Assembly: GCF_000147335.1 (NCBI RefSeq)
Contig: NC_014534.1
Location: 280,773 to 344,772, forward strand
Origin: Gloeothece verrucosa PCC 7822
Lineage (GTDB): Bacteria; Cyanobacteriota; Cyanobacteriia; Cyanobacteriales; Microcystaceae
Length of the DNA stretch: 64,000 nucleotides
Direction of reading: 5' to 3'
This document shows, one piece after another, positions 23,510 to 31,040 of this stretch (within the stretch, counting starts at the first letter, position 1; every line of letters begins with the position of its first letter). Under the pieces are notes generated by a model. It was not told where the DNA came from. It made no database searches and worked only from the letters and a program-made list of their open reading frames with translations. Made by a program: the position numbers and the translations under genes.

Positions 23510-23923
23510 TTAGAATCCAATGGGACTATCTGGGTTGACATCAATGGTTAACGTTCCCGCTTCATCCGCAATCCTGGCCACTTCTGCATCTAAATCAACA
23601 TCGAAGTTTTCTAATTGCGATAAGGACATCGATTCGGGGATCGACACTATAGGATGATGATGCTGACTCTCGACTAAATGCCCGGCTAGTTTCGTCTTTG
23701 TTTGCAGTAAAAACTGTTGGGCAAATTGTTGGGAACTTTCCGCGTGTTCAGTAAGAACGTTGGATACCGCTTCGGTAAGCCTAGCTTCTAAAACCGTATT
23801 AAAATCAGTCTTTAAAGCGTTTTTGAACATTAGAACGCTGTTTTCAACGATGATACCAGCTACCGCTTGATTAATTTGATCACCAGTTTGTAAGCCTTTT
23901 GCTATGTGACGTGAATTATCCAT
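23510..23923 (-). CDS. Hypothetical protein
   Basis: 137 residues, ATG at 23921-23923. Mostly helical N-terminal part (I-N-Q-A-V-A-G-I-I-V-E-N-S-V, L-T-E-A-V-S-N-V-L), histidine cluster H-H-H-P, and an acidic C-terminus (D-V-D-L-D-A-E-V-A-R-I). No family recognised. It lies upstream of the J-domain gene on the same strand and may be in the same transcript. Confidence 0.55.
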   Translation of the reverse strand: MDNSRHIAKGLQTGDQINQAVAGIIVENSVLMFKNALKTDFNTVLEARLTEAVSNVLTEHAESSQQFAQQFLLQTKTKLAGHLVESQHHHPIVSIPESMSLSQLENFDVDLDAEVARIADEAGTLTIDVNPDSPIGF

Positions 23924-24339
23924 AATGGCTGATTTCCTTTTTATAATGTTGCGCTTTATTGGGTTGACTCGAATTGAGCCGAAGAACAGATCTCTTAGTT
24001 GAAGAGGATCTTTTATTGAGTTGGCGAAAAACTTTATTTAACCTTTGTCAGGTCTGAATAATTTCTTGACTGCACGCTCCGCTTAACTTTTTGATAACTT
24101 GCTGGTTAAAGGGACTGCGTGTTCTCTTCAGCCAATTTAAATGAAGTTGAGAATTTTGTCAAGCCTTGAGTCGATTTGTGATAAAACTTAATAAATCTAA
24201 CGTCTAACCCTAGGGTGTACCCAAGATTTTAACAATGCTTCCACTGGTTGAAGCCACTTGGAATTAAATAAATCATAATCAAAAAATAAAGTTATTTTAA
24301 TCTTAAAAAATTTGTTAGTTGAACTCGCTCCTAATAAAA
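23924..24339. other. Intergenic region between divergent genes
   Basis: About 415 bp with no convincing gene. It separates the minus-strand run ending at 23923 from the plus-strand EcsC-like gene, so promoters for both should lie here; I could not fix their positions. Confidence 0.4.
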
Positions 24340-25512
24340 ATGAGTAAAGATCATTCTCCCTCTTCATCTGACTCAAAAATCGATCGGGCCCTTAATTCTT
24401 CAATAGAGAAATCTCGACATCAAGTCGCATTTTTAACTTCCTTTATTAAGGATACCGGCTCAGAAGTTGTTAAGAGGACTCACTCGGTCGGCCAAAAAGC
24501 AGCTTCTAAAACCTATCAGTTGATCGAGCAAGCTACATCCGAGGCGGGACGGGCGATGACGGCTATAGGTAATCTTCCTTTGGTGAAAAATCCCTTTGTA
24601 CAAAAACTAGCAGGGGTATTTAAGCTAGATTGGCTCGTGGGGATGAGCAGTTCTGTGGATTTAATTAAAGCCTCTGATGAGGTTAAACGGCTCAAAGCCA
24701 AGTACAATGAGGAATCGTCCTTTGAGATCGCTCATCGAATCATACTCTCAAAGGCCACTCAAGCCAGTGGGATAGGATTTGTTAGTAGTATTTTGCCGGG
24801 TTCTGCTGCTGCACTTTTAGCAGTGGACTTCGCTGCAACTAACGCATTACAAACCGAAATGATCTATGAGATAGCTGCCGCATATAACCAGGATTTACGA
24901 GATCAGGCCAGACAGGGAGAGGTTTTAGCCATTTTTGGTCTAGCCCTGGGGGGAAGGAACGCCCTCAAAGCCGGTCTGGGTTTCATGAGGAATATCCCCT
25001 TAGCCGGAGCGATGATCGGGGCCAGTACCAATGCCACCATGCTCTACACTTTAGGTTATACAGCCTGTCGCTTTTATGAGGCTAAAGAGAAAGAATTAAC
25101 GGAAGAACCGACTACCGAAACTTTAAAATCACTGCAAAAACAAAGTGAAGATTATCTCGATGTAGCGCTCGGCCAACAGGCGATTATGGATCAAATATTA
25201 ATTTATCAGATCCGGGCAAGTTACCCCAATAAAAACTGGTCTGATATTCTACCTGAACTCGAAGAACTCAAATTAGAGCCTGAGTCGATTAAAACCATTG
25301 AGGCTAATATTACTTCGCCTCAACCTTTAGACGTTTTATTAGAGCAAATTAACCCGGATTTTGCTTTAGCTTTATTGGCTCAGTGCCGACAAATTGCTCT
25401 CCTCAAAGATAATATCTCTCCAGAAGAAGATAAAATCTTACAGGCGATCGCTTTTAAAATAGACATTAATGACCAGAACCAAATAGGTGAAGAAAAAAAC
25501 GGTAATGAATAA
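24340..25512 (+). CDS. EcsC-like family protein
   Basis: 390 residues from the ATG at 24340 (an upstream in-frame TTG at 24319 is less likely). Residues about 125-235 match EcsC-like proteins: G-I-G-F-V-S-S-I-L-P-G-S-A-A-A-L-L-A-V-D-F-A-A-T, A-A-A-Y-N-Q-D-L-R-D and E-V-L-A-I-F-G-L-A-L-G-G. The glycine- and alanine-rich stretches may insert in or lie along a membrane. The C-terminal third is helical and acidic. EcsC family function is unclear. The small membrane protein gene 25505-25684 overlaps its 3' end. Confidence 0.65.
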   Translation: MSKDHSPSSSDSKIDRALNSSIEKSRHQVAFLTSFIKDTGSEVVKRTHSVGQKAASKTYQLIEQATSEAGRAMTAIGNLPLVKNPFVQKLAGVFKLDWLVGMSSSVDLIKASDEVKRLKAKYNEESSFEIAHRIILSKATQASGIGFVSSILPGSAAALLAVDFAATNALQTEMIYEIAAAYNQDLRDQARQGEVLAIFGLALGGRNALKAGLGFMRNIPLAGAMIGASTNATMLYTLGYTACRFYEAKEKELTEEPTTETLKSLQKQSEDYLDVALGQQAIMDQILIYQIRASYPNKNWSDILPELEELKLEPESIKTIEANITSPQPLDVLLEQINPDFALALLAQCRQIALLKDNISPEEDKILQAIAFKIDINDQNQIGEEKNGNE

Positions 25513-25684
25513 TAGATTATCGAGAATTTTAATAGTATGTTTAATCATGAGTTTTGTTTTAGCTCCCTTCGCCGGACTTGCCCCATTAATGTTTATTCTT
25601 TTGGTCGCTGGAATTACGTGGAGTTTCGGGAGCATCATCCAAAGCTTTTTTTTAAAGGAAGAGGACAATCAAACTCATAGTTAA
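25505..25684 (+). CDS. Small two-helix membrane protein
   Basis: 59 residues from the ATG at 25505; a GTG at 25487 is in frame. Two hydrophobic segments (I-L-I-V-C-L-I-M-S-F-V-L-A-P-F and L-M-F-I-L-L-V-A-G-I-T-W) are separated by a short loop. The start overlaps the EcsC-like stop, so the two are probably coupled and may act together at the membrane. Function unknown. Confidence 0.5.
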   Translation: MNNRLSRILIVCLIMSFVLAPFAGLAPLMFILLVAGITWSFGSIIQSFFLKEEDNQTHS

Positions 25685-25793
25685 AAGATTGCCGTTCCTA
25701 GCTTCGACTTTGGAGAAAGGGAGAGCGATTGCTTCTACTTTTAGAACGAATCAAATTCTTTTCTAGTTTAAATTCGACTTGACGGCTACTTGC

Positions 25794-25825
25794 TCCTTTA
25801 AAAACGGCCACTTTTTACTTTAAGT
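25794..25825. repeat. Stray fragment of a CAST left end
   Basis: 32 bases identical to 8114-8145 inside the CAST left end (TTTAAAAACGGCCACTTTTT is the core). The surrounding 100 bp on either side do not match. It looks like a remnant of a second, related transposon. Confidence 0.65.
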
Positions 25826-25860
25826 GAGCTTGAAAATTACGCCAAAATAGGGTTTGAGTC

Positions 25861-26862
25861 TTAAATTGTTTGCCGCAAATCGGGAAAGACTTTGGCAACT
25901 TTGCTTAAGATATAATCGCCATAAGTCCCCTGCAACTGATGGACACTTGCCTTGTCCCAACGCTCATATAGATCGTCTTGGATAATTTGTCGTGTTGGAA
26001 TCGGTTGTATTTGAGCATCGAAGTTGGGATCGAAGAAGAAGGGAAAAGAAAGACGATCGCTCGGTGATGGATTGCGGACTCGATGGGGTGTCGAGCGATA
26101 AAAGCCTCCCGTGAGACGATCGAGCATATCACCGATATTGCAGACAAATGAGTTAGCAACAGGTGGCGCCGAGATCCAACCCCCTCCGGTTTTGACCTGT
26201 AGCCCCCCCGAATCATCCTGTTTGAGAATAGTCAGCAAGCCATAATCTGTATGTTCACCCACGCCCCAAGACTCGGAGTGAGGATCTTCATCGGGGGGAT
26301 AATTGAAGATCCGAAACAGGATTAGGGGATTGGCTGTATAGCGATCATAAAAATAAGATGATTCCAATTCTAAACTTAGAGCAATGCCTTCCATAATTGT
26401 ATGACCGAGTCCGGTCATGACACTTAGATACTCTAGAACGGTTTCGCCGAAGTCCGGTAAAGGAGGAAATAGGTTTTTTCCATGCAACAGAAGATTTGCT
26501 TTGACCCTAGGATCATCTGCGTCAAGTTCGGAGCCGAAATAAACTCCCTCTTTGCGATCGGGTTTTCCCGAAGTCAATTCACCGCCAACGGGAAAATAAC
26601 CACGCCACGCTCGACCGGCTAATGCCATGCGAATCTGCATTTTAGTTGCTAGATCTTGTGCGAAAAACTGACGGCTGAGGTCTTCTAGGCGTTGCTGTAA
26701 TTTTTCATCGATGCCATGCCCGACAATATAGAAAAACCCCGTCTCACGACAAGCCTGCTCTAACTGCTTGACAACTGTCGTGCAGTCTCCTTGACGACCG
26801 GCTAACGGGCTGATATCGATTATCGGCAATTGAAGGGATTGAGCATCTAACCAACAAGTCAT
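25861..26862 (-). CDS. Isopenicillin-N-synthase-family 2-oxoglutarate/Fe(II) oxygenase
   Basis: 333 residues, ATG at 26860-26862. The N-terminal I-P-I-I-D-I-S and E-T-G-F-F-Y-I-V-G-H-G-I segments mark the DIOX_N domain. The iron ligands are visible in H-T-D (G-E-H-T-D-Y-G-L-L) and the distal H in T-P-H-R-V, and S-P-S-D-R-L-S-F-P-F-F-F carries the R-x-S motif that binds the co-substrate. Such soluble enzymes hydroxylate or desaturate small molecules; the substrate cannot be told from sequence. Full length for the family. Confidence 0.88.
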   Translation of the reverse strand: MTCWLDAQSLQLPIIDISPLAGRQGDCTTVVKQLEQACRETGFFYIVGHGIDEKLQQRLEDLSRQFFAQDLATKMQIRMALAGRAWRGYFPVGGELTSGKPDRKEGVYFGSELDADDPRVKANLLLHGKNLFPPLPDFGETVLEYLSVMTGLGHTIMEGIALSLELESSYFYDRYTANPLILFRIFNYPPDEDPHSESWGVGEHTDYGLLTILKQDDSGGLQVKTGGGWISAPPVANSFVCNIGDMLDRLTGGFYRSTPHRVRNPSPSDRLSFPFFFDPNFDAQIQPIPTRQIIQDDLYERWDKASVHQLQGTYGDYILSKVAKVFPDLRQTI

Positions 26863-27089
26863 CTTTACTGAAAATCAAATAGCTGTTTTGAACTAATATA
26901 CTAAAAAATGATAGAGATAGAGGAAGATAATGGCGATCGCCAAATCGAATGATTAGGAAAGCCAACAGGGACAAAATTCTAGGTTTACATTTAAAGTTCT
27001 TAGATAGACAGAGGTCGAGAACTTGTTGCCGACAACAGCCAAGAAAACTTTCAAACCCAAATTCATCCAATTCTAAAAGCCTATAATTT

Positions 27090-27575
27090 TTAATTTTCTT
27101 TACCTTCTTTTCGGGCTTCAATTAACCAATATAAATTCCCATCCTCCAAAAACTTATCAAGCGAGATCGGGGGTTCCGTTGGCAGTAAAATTTTTTCCCA
27201 ATCCCCTCGGTCACAACACCAATTTCTGGCAACGTGCTGGTAAATTTCTAGGTATTCTTTCTTAAAATACTCCATCATTTGAGGAGATTCTAGAAATGAT
27301 TCCAACATTGAATGATGGTAACCGGCTTTTCCGCTATGCCATTCTTTCACCCCAGGATCTTTAAAACCTTCATATTTCTCAGTTAGTAAATAATACCATA
27401 GACGGTAGGCATGATGTCTAATTAAGTTTTGCTCGGTGTGAATTAAACATTCGAGTTCTTCAATTAAATTATCTAGATCTAATTGTTCAAATTTTCTTTT
27501 CCGTAACAGTTCAGCTTGGGATTGAATCCAAGCAATAAAATTTCGTTCATACAGGTTATCACTATCACTACTCAT
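27090..27575 (-). CDS. DUF29 family protein
   Basis: 161 residues, ATG at 27573-27575. Shows the DUF29 pattern: L-Y-E-R-N-F-I-A-W-I-Q-S-Q-A-E-L-L-R, L-D-L-D-N-L-I-E-E-L-E-C-L and a following H-A-Y-R-L-W-Y-Y-L-L helix. DUF29 proteins are very common in cyanobacteria, are all-helical, and lack an established role. The sequence between this stop and the oxygenase (26863-27089) holds nothing clear. Confidence 0.85.
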   Translation of the reverse strand: MSSDSDNLYERNFIAWIQSQAELLRKRKFEQLDLDNLIEELECLIHTEQNLIRHHAYRLWYYLLTEKYEGFKDPGVKEWHSGKAGYHHSMLESFLESPQMMEYFKKEYLEIYQHVARNWCCDRGDWEKILLPTEPPISLDKFLEDGNLYWLIEARKEGKEN

Positions 27576-27810
27576 ATTTTAGAATCTTCCCTCTATCAAT
27601 TTATATCCCGATGTTAACTCTGGCTCTTATTTTAATGCCAACGGACGGGATATAAACACGCGCAATACGCTTAATCTCACTGCTTTTATTGCTCAGTAAT
27701 AGACGTAGCGTTTGTCGCTTTTGTTATAGACAATGAAGCTTTGTTGATTAAATTTCTAGCAACTCGTACTGGTTAAGGTAGCTTGACCTAAAACCGAGCA
27801 ATAGACGGCA

Positions 27811-28113
27811 ATGGTGTCCAAAACCGTTATTGTGGGAGTATTATTGATGAACTCGATTTTAAGGACGGTAATGATGCAGCCAAATCATGAAGCCAACAAC
27901 CCTTTTGAGCCGGGTTTTCGTCTTGAATTCGTATTGATCTACTGTGGTGTAATGGCATTGGTGTTTTACACCCACTCTAAATGCTACCAGTTCGGGGTTG
28001 TAGCTGAAGATGGTTCAGTAGAGCGGCGAAAGGAAATTTATTACACGGCAGGAGCGGCTCTTGAGGCGGCTAAAAATTGGATCGCTTTAAAAAACTTTGA
28101 GAATAATGCTTAA
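27811..28113 (+). CDS. Hypothetical protein with one membrane segment
   Basis: 100 residues, ATG at 27811 (other in-frame ATGs at 27847 and 27871 are possible). A hydrophobic segment, L-E-F-V-L-I-Y-C-G-V-M-A-L-V-F-Y, lies near residue 43. The C-terminal part is charged (V-A-E-D-G-S-V-E-R-R-K-E-I-Y-Y). No family recognised. It precedes the secreted nuclease by about 60 bp on the same strand. Confidence 0.45.
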   Translation: MVSKTVIVGVLLMNSILRTVMMQPNHEANNPFEPGFRLEFVLIYCGVMALVFYTHSKCYQFGVVAEDGSVERRKEIYYTAGAALEAAKNWIALKNFENNA

Positions 28114-28175
28114 ATGTGATTGTTGAAGGCTAATCGGGGAATACTAAAAGGGTAATAGTTAAAATTAATATTTTA

Positions 28176-28856
28176 ATGAATAAATGGGTCACAAGTATTT
28201 TGTTAGTTGTATTGAGTACAAATGTTGCTACCGTCGCCCAAAACTTACCCACAGCAACAATGGTGAGTGTAGGTGATGGAGATACATTAAGAGTCAATCA
28301 ACAAGGGCAGACTATTACAATTAGATTAGGATGTGTGGACAGTCCAGAAATGTCACAAAATCCTTACGGACAACAAGCCGCCAATCGATTAAAACAATTA
28401 TTACCTAAAGGGAAAACTGTGAACGTGCGGCGTATAGACAGAGATCGTTATAATCGAACCGTCGCTGAGATATACCTCAATAATAAATCAATTAATTTAA
28501 CTTTAGTTAGTGAGGGAATGGCGGTAGTTTACCCGCAGTATCTTAATGGCTGCGCTGCTACAAAGAATCAATTATTGGCGGCTCAAAGTGCCGCTAAACA
28601 GAAACGTTTAGGATTTTGGAAGCAAAATAATCCGATTATGCCTTGGGATTATCGAGCCGGTAAAAGACCCGTTACTAATACCCCATCAACTGCTAATAAT
28701 AACAAGAAGTGCGATCCTTCTTATCCGGATATCTGTATTCCACCACCGCCTCCGGCTCTTGATTGTGGGCAAATTTCGCAACGAAGATTCAGGGTTTTAG
28801 CCCCAGATCCTCATGGATTCGATGGTGACAAGGATGGGATTGGATGTGAAAGATAA
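28176..28856 (+). CDS. Secreted thermonuclease (SNase) with excalibur domain
   Basis: 226 residues, ATG at 28176. A signal peptide (residues 1-21, K-W-V-T-S-I-L-L-V-V-L-S, ending before Q-N-L-P) is followed by the SNase fold: V-G-D-G-D-T-L-R-V, I-R-L-G-C-V-D-S-P-E, D-R-D-R-Y-N-R-T-V-A and G-F-W near the end. The catalytic R-E-R set appears as R50-type arginine, E57-type glutamate and R in D-R-Y-N-R. A proline-rich linker leads to an excalibur calcium-binding motif (D-K-D-G-I-G-C-E-R). Acts outside the cytoplasm on DNA or RNA. Confidence 0.88.
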   Translation: MNKWVTSILLVVLSTNVATVAQNLPTATMVSVGDGDTLRVNQQGQTITIRLGCVDSPEMSQNPYGQQAANRLKQLLPKGKTVNVRRIDRDRYNRTVAEIYLNNKSINLTLVSEGMAVVYPQYLNGCAATKNQLLAAQSAAKQKRLGFWKQNNPIMPWDYRAGKRPVTNTPSTANNNKKCDPSYPDICIPPPPPALDCGQISQRRFRVLAPDPHGFDGDKDGIGCER

Positions 28857-28923
28857 ACATTTGTCTCAAAGCAATTATATAGAGCCTGATATAAAACTAA
28901 TCGCCTAAAATGGTACGGCTGCG

Positions 28924-29082
28924 GTGATTGCGCCGGTTATTGAAATCCCTTGGTTAAAACTCGGACTTTTTTTCAGAACATTTTATTTGTCATACCGCGA
29001 TTCATTAAAAGTAGAAGATGCCTTGAATAAAGCTAGAGAAGAGTTGCCAGAATATAATTGTTATCGTCGATTTCAGGAATAA
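28924..29082 (+). CDS. Small hypothetical protein (52 residues)
   Basis: GTG start at 28924; reads V-I-A-P-V-I-E-I-P-W-L-K-L-G-L-F-F, then R-D-S-L-K-V-E-D-A-L-N-K-A and ends in C-Y-R-R-F-Q-E. Hydrophobic at the N-terminus with a helical basic C-terminus. The ordinary composition makes it look coding, but no start with a Shine-Dalgarno is evident. Could also be a gene fragment. Confidence 0.35.
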   Translation: MIAPVIEIPWLKLGLFFRTFYLSYRDSLKVEDALNKAREELPEYNCYRRFQE

Positions 29083-29183
29083 TTATCGATATTTTTGTCA
29101 TTATTTAACGCTTTTCAACTAATTATCAATTAGGTTTATTGCTAAAAGTTAGGGGATTTTTCTCTTGTTAAAAAGAAGAAAAC

Positions 29184-29501
29184 ATGAGAGGTTGGATAAG
29201 CGCCATTAAGCTTGGGGGAGTTTTTCCCGTCACTTTTTTTAAGATGAAATCCGATCATTCTGAGCAATTAATTATCAAATGGAGAAAAGTAGGCCGGCTA
29301 GTTCTTATAGGAGTTTCACCAATAGCCGCATTTTTTTTGCTCTTACTAATCGTACTGGGATTGAGCCGGGAATGTGCTTTAATAGGATTCGGTGCAAAAA
29401 GAGCCTTTGTTACTGGGCAAGTCTGCCAGACAATAAGTAATATATTCTTGCCGGAAAAAGAGCCGCTACCGACACCGAGTTTAGCGGAACAGGGAATTTA
29501 A
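29184..29501 (+). CDS. Hypothetical membrane protein
   Basis: 105 residues, ATG at 29184 with AAGAAGAAA upstream. One strong membrane segment (L-V-L-I-G-V-S-P-I-A-A-F-F-L-L-L-L-I-V-L-G-L) at about residues 40-61, preceded by basic residues. The soluble C-terminal tail contains two cysteines. No family recognised. Confidence 0.5.
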   Translation: MRGWISAIKLGGVFPVTFFKMKSDHSEQLIIKWRKVGRLVLIGVSPIAAFFLLLLIVLGLSRECALIGFGAKRAFVTGQVCQTISNIFLPEKEPLPTPSLAEQGI

Positions 29502-29610
29502 CAGTATTTAAGATTTTACGGTTTAACTTTTGAAGCCAATACAAAAAAACTTTTTTCTCCTCTCAAAACGCCTATTTGACCAAAGAGAGCATTGATAACA
29601 GTTTTAGCCC

Positions 29611-29820
29611 TCACGCTCGTGCATCAATGTATTCACGCCAATATTTAATTTTCCCCCCTTCCAACTCGAAAATTATTGCATCAGTTGCGAGTTGTTTTTT
29701 CCCCGTTTTTTTGTCAGTATCGCTCCACTGCCACTCAATCGCCCCCTGGTTTCCTTGACTGATGATCCGTTTGATTTGAATTTGTGTTTCTTCTGTGTTC
29801 TGCCAATAGTCCGTCGCCAT
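29611..29820 (-). pseudogene. SnoaL/NTF2-like domain, 3' fragment
   Basis: The sequence G-A-I-E-W-Q-W-S-D-T-D followed by A-T-D-A-I-I-F-E-L-E-G-G-K-I and Y-W-R-E-Y-I-D is the C-terminal half of a SnoaL-like (NTF2 fold) protein. Full members are about 120-140 residues; only 69 follow the first ATG, and the open frame upstream ends at a stop after some 20 more codons. A second, shorter remnant of the same sequence is at 62757-62862. Confidence 0.55.
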
Positions 29821-30181
29821 CTGTTGTAGTTGAGATTTTCCCTGTATGACTTTGTTTAAATTTGACTCAATTAAAGATGATGACCTTAATTAATTTTTGA
29901 CCACTTAGCGATCGCTAAAAATCGCTTCTTCCCCCAAATGCTTTTTGAGCGCAAACCGGCGAGAAAGCACGGCACAACTAGGCTTAAGATCGTAAGAGGA
30001 TCTATAAAAACCCAGAATATTGGCGATCGCCCCTATCGGTTAAATCAATATGAGTTAAAAAAGAGTACCAAATCTCTGATGCAGGGTAGGGTGTAGCGTG
30101 TTGAAATAAAGTGTTGAAAATATAAAGAAATCCCGAAAAATTTTGTACAGAGTTTGTAGGTCAAAAGCGGGAGCCGAATAG
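29821..30181. other. Intergenic region with 3' flank of a dispersed repeat
   Basis: No gene seen. Bases about 30117-30181 resemble 52230-52289 and so extend the similarity between the dispersed gene copies at 30182-30661 and 52290-52760 into their shared downstream flank. Confidence 0.45.
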
Positions 30182-30661
30182 TTAAGGCGATTTGACAGAA
30201 GAATTCTGCGCCTTTTTTATTTCTTGCTCAAGTTGCTCAAACCTCTCTATCAACTCCCCTAATTGCTGCTGTAACTGAAGCAATAAAGTTCTGTCAGAAA
30301 TAGTTAGTGGACTATTAACGGCTGAACCTCTCCTGCTTCTTTGCTTCGGTTGAGGTTGTCCTTGAGCCATCAACCTCTTGAGTTGTCGTTGTAGTTCCTG
30401 AATGCGGTTGCGGCGCAGAGGATAGCAGCTACCATCCTCAGAGTGGCTTTACTATGGTCGGCTCCAAGGTATTTAACCATCTTTTTCTTCAATTTACCTT
30501 CTTTATCACGGATATGCGTCATCAGGCGGTAGTATTTATAGGATTTACCACTTGGCTTGCTGACTACATAGCTAGAGATCGGTGGTGTTGGGAGCGGCGA
30601 CAAGTCCTGAGCCTGCGATTCGGGCGATTTGTTGTTCTATTGATTGGGGGTTTATTTTCAT
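30182..30661 (-). pseudogene. Frameshifted copy of the dispersed small gene at 52290-52760
   Basis: The three frames together read M-K-I-N-P-Q-S-I-E-Q-Q-I-A, then S-S-Y-V-V-S-K-P-S-G-K-S-Y-K-Y-Y-R-L-M-T, then L-R-R-N-R-I-Q-E-L-Q-R-Q-L-K-R-L-M-A-Q, matching the intact 156-residue gene over its full length. Frameshifts occur near 30585 and 30415. Two shorter open frames remain (30182-30373 and 30370-30603) but neither is likely to be functional. Confidence 0.75.
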
Positions 30662-30812
30662 CGCGGGAACTGAGTTGGTGGTTGTATAAAATTACTTTAC
30701 AGCCACCAACTTAAAACGTCAAGGTTGGATTGCGCTTTGTGCATCAGGGGACTTTTCTTCTAAACTAAAAACAAGGAGCAAAGCTTACGGTAAAACTGGG
30801 GGGATAAGGGCG

Positions 30813-31040
30813 ATGGCGAGAAATTTTACAAGGGCACAGCGCTTATTAATGTTGAGGAAGTCTGGCTATTGCTGTGCTAACTGTGGGGTGAATTTAACTC
30901 TTGATAATTTCGCCGCCGATCATCGAATCCCGTATTCAAAAGGGGGCGCGACGCAAGCCTGGAACGGTCAAGCTTTGTGTATTACTTGCAACAGCCAAAA
31001 GGGGGATAAGTGGGAGGGGTTGAGTAATGGCGATCGCTAA
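30813..31040 (+). CDS. HNH endonuclease
   Basis: 75 residues, ATG at 30813. C-A-N-C-G and C-I-T-C-N form the zinc-binding knuckles; between them A-A-D-H-R-I-P-Y-S-K-G-G carries the catalytic D-H, and N-G-Q-A-L the conserved N. This is a minimal single-domain HNH nuclease. Its 3' end overlaps the helicase gene start by 14 bp, so the two are translated together and likely work as one system. Confidence 0.85.
   Translation: MARNFTRAQRLLMLRKSGYCCANCGVNLTLDNFAADHRIPYSKGGATQAWNGQALCITCNSQKGDKWEGLSNGDR

Noticed and set aside
24319-24339. TTG start for the EcsC-like gene
   Set aside because: An ATG seven codons later gives a normal N-terminus.
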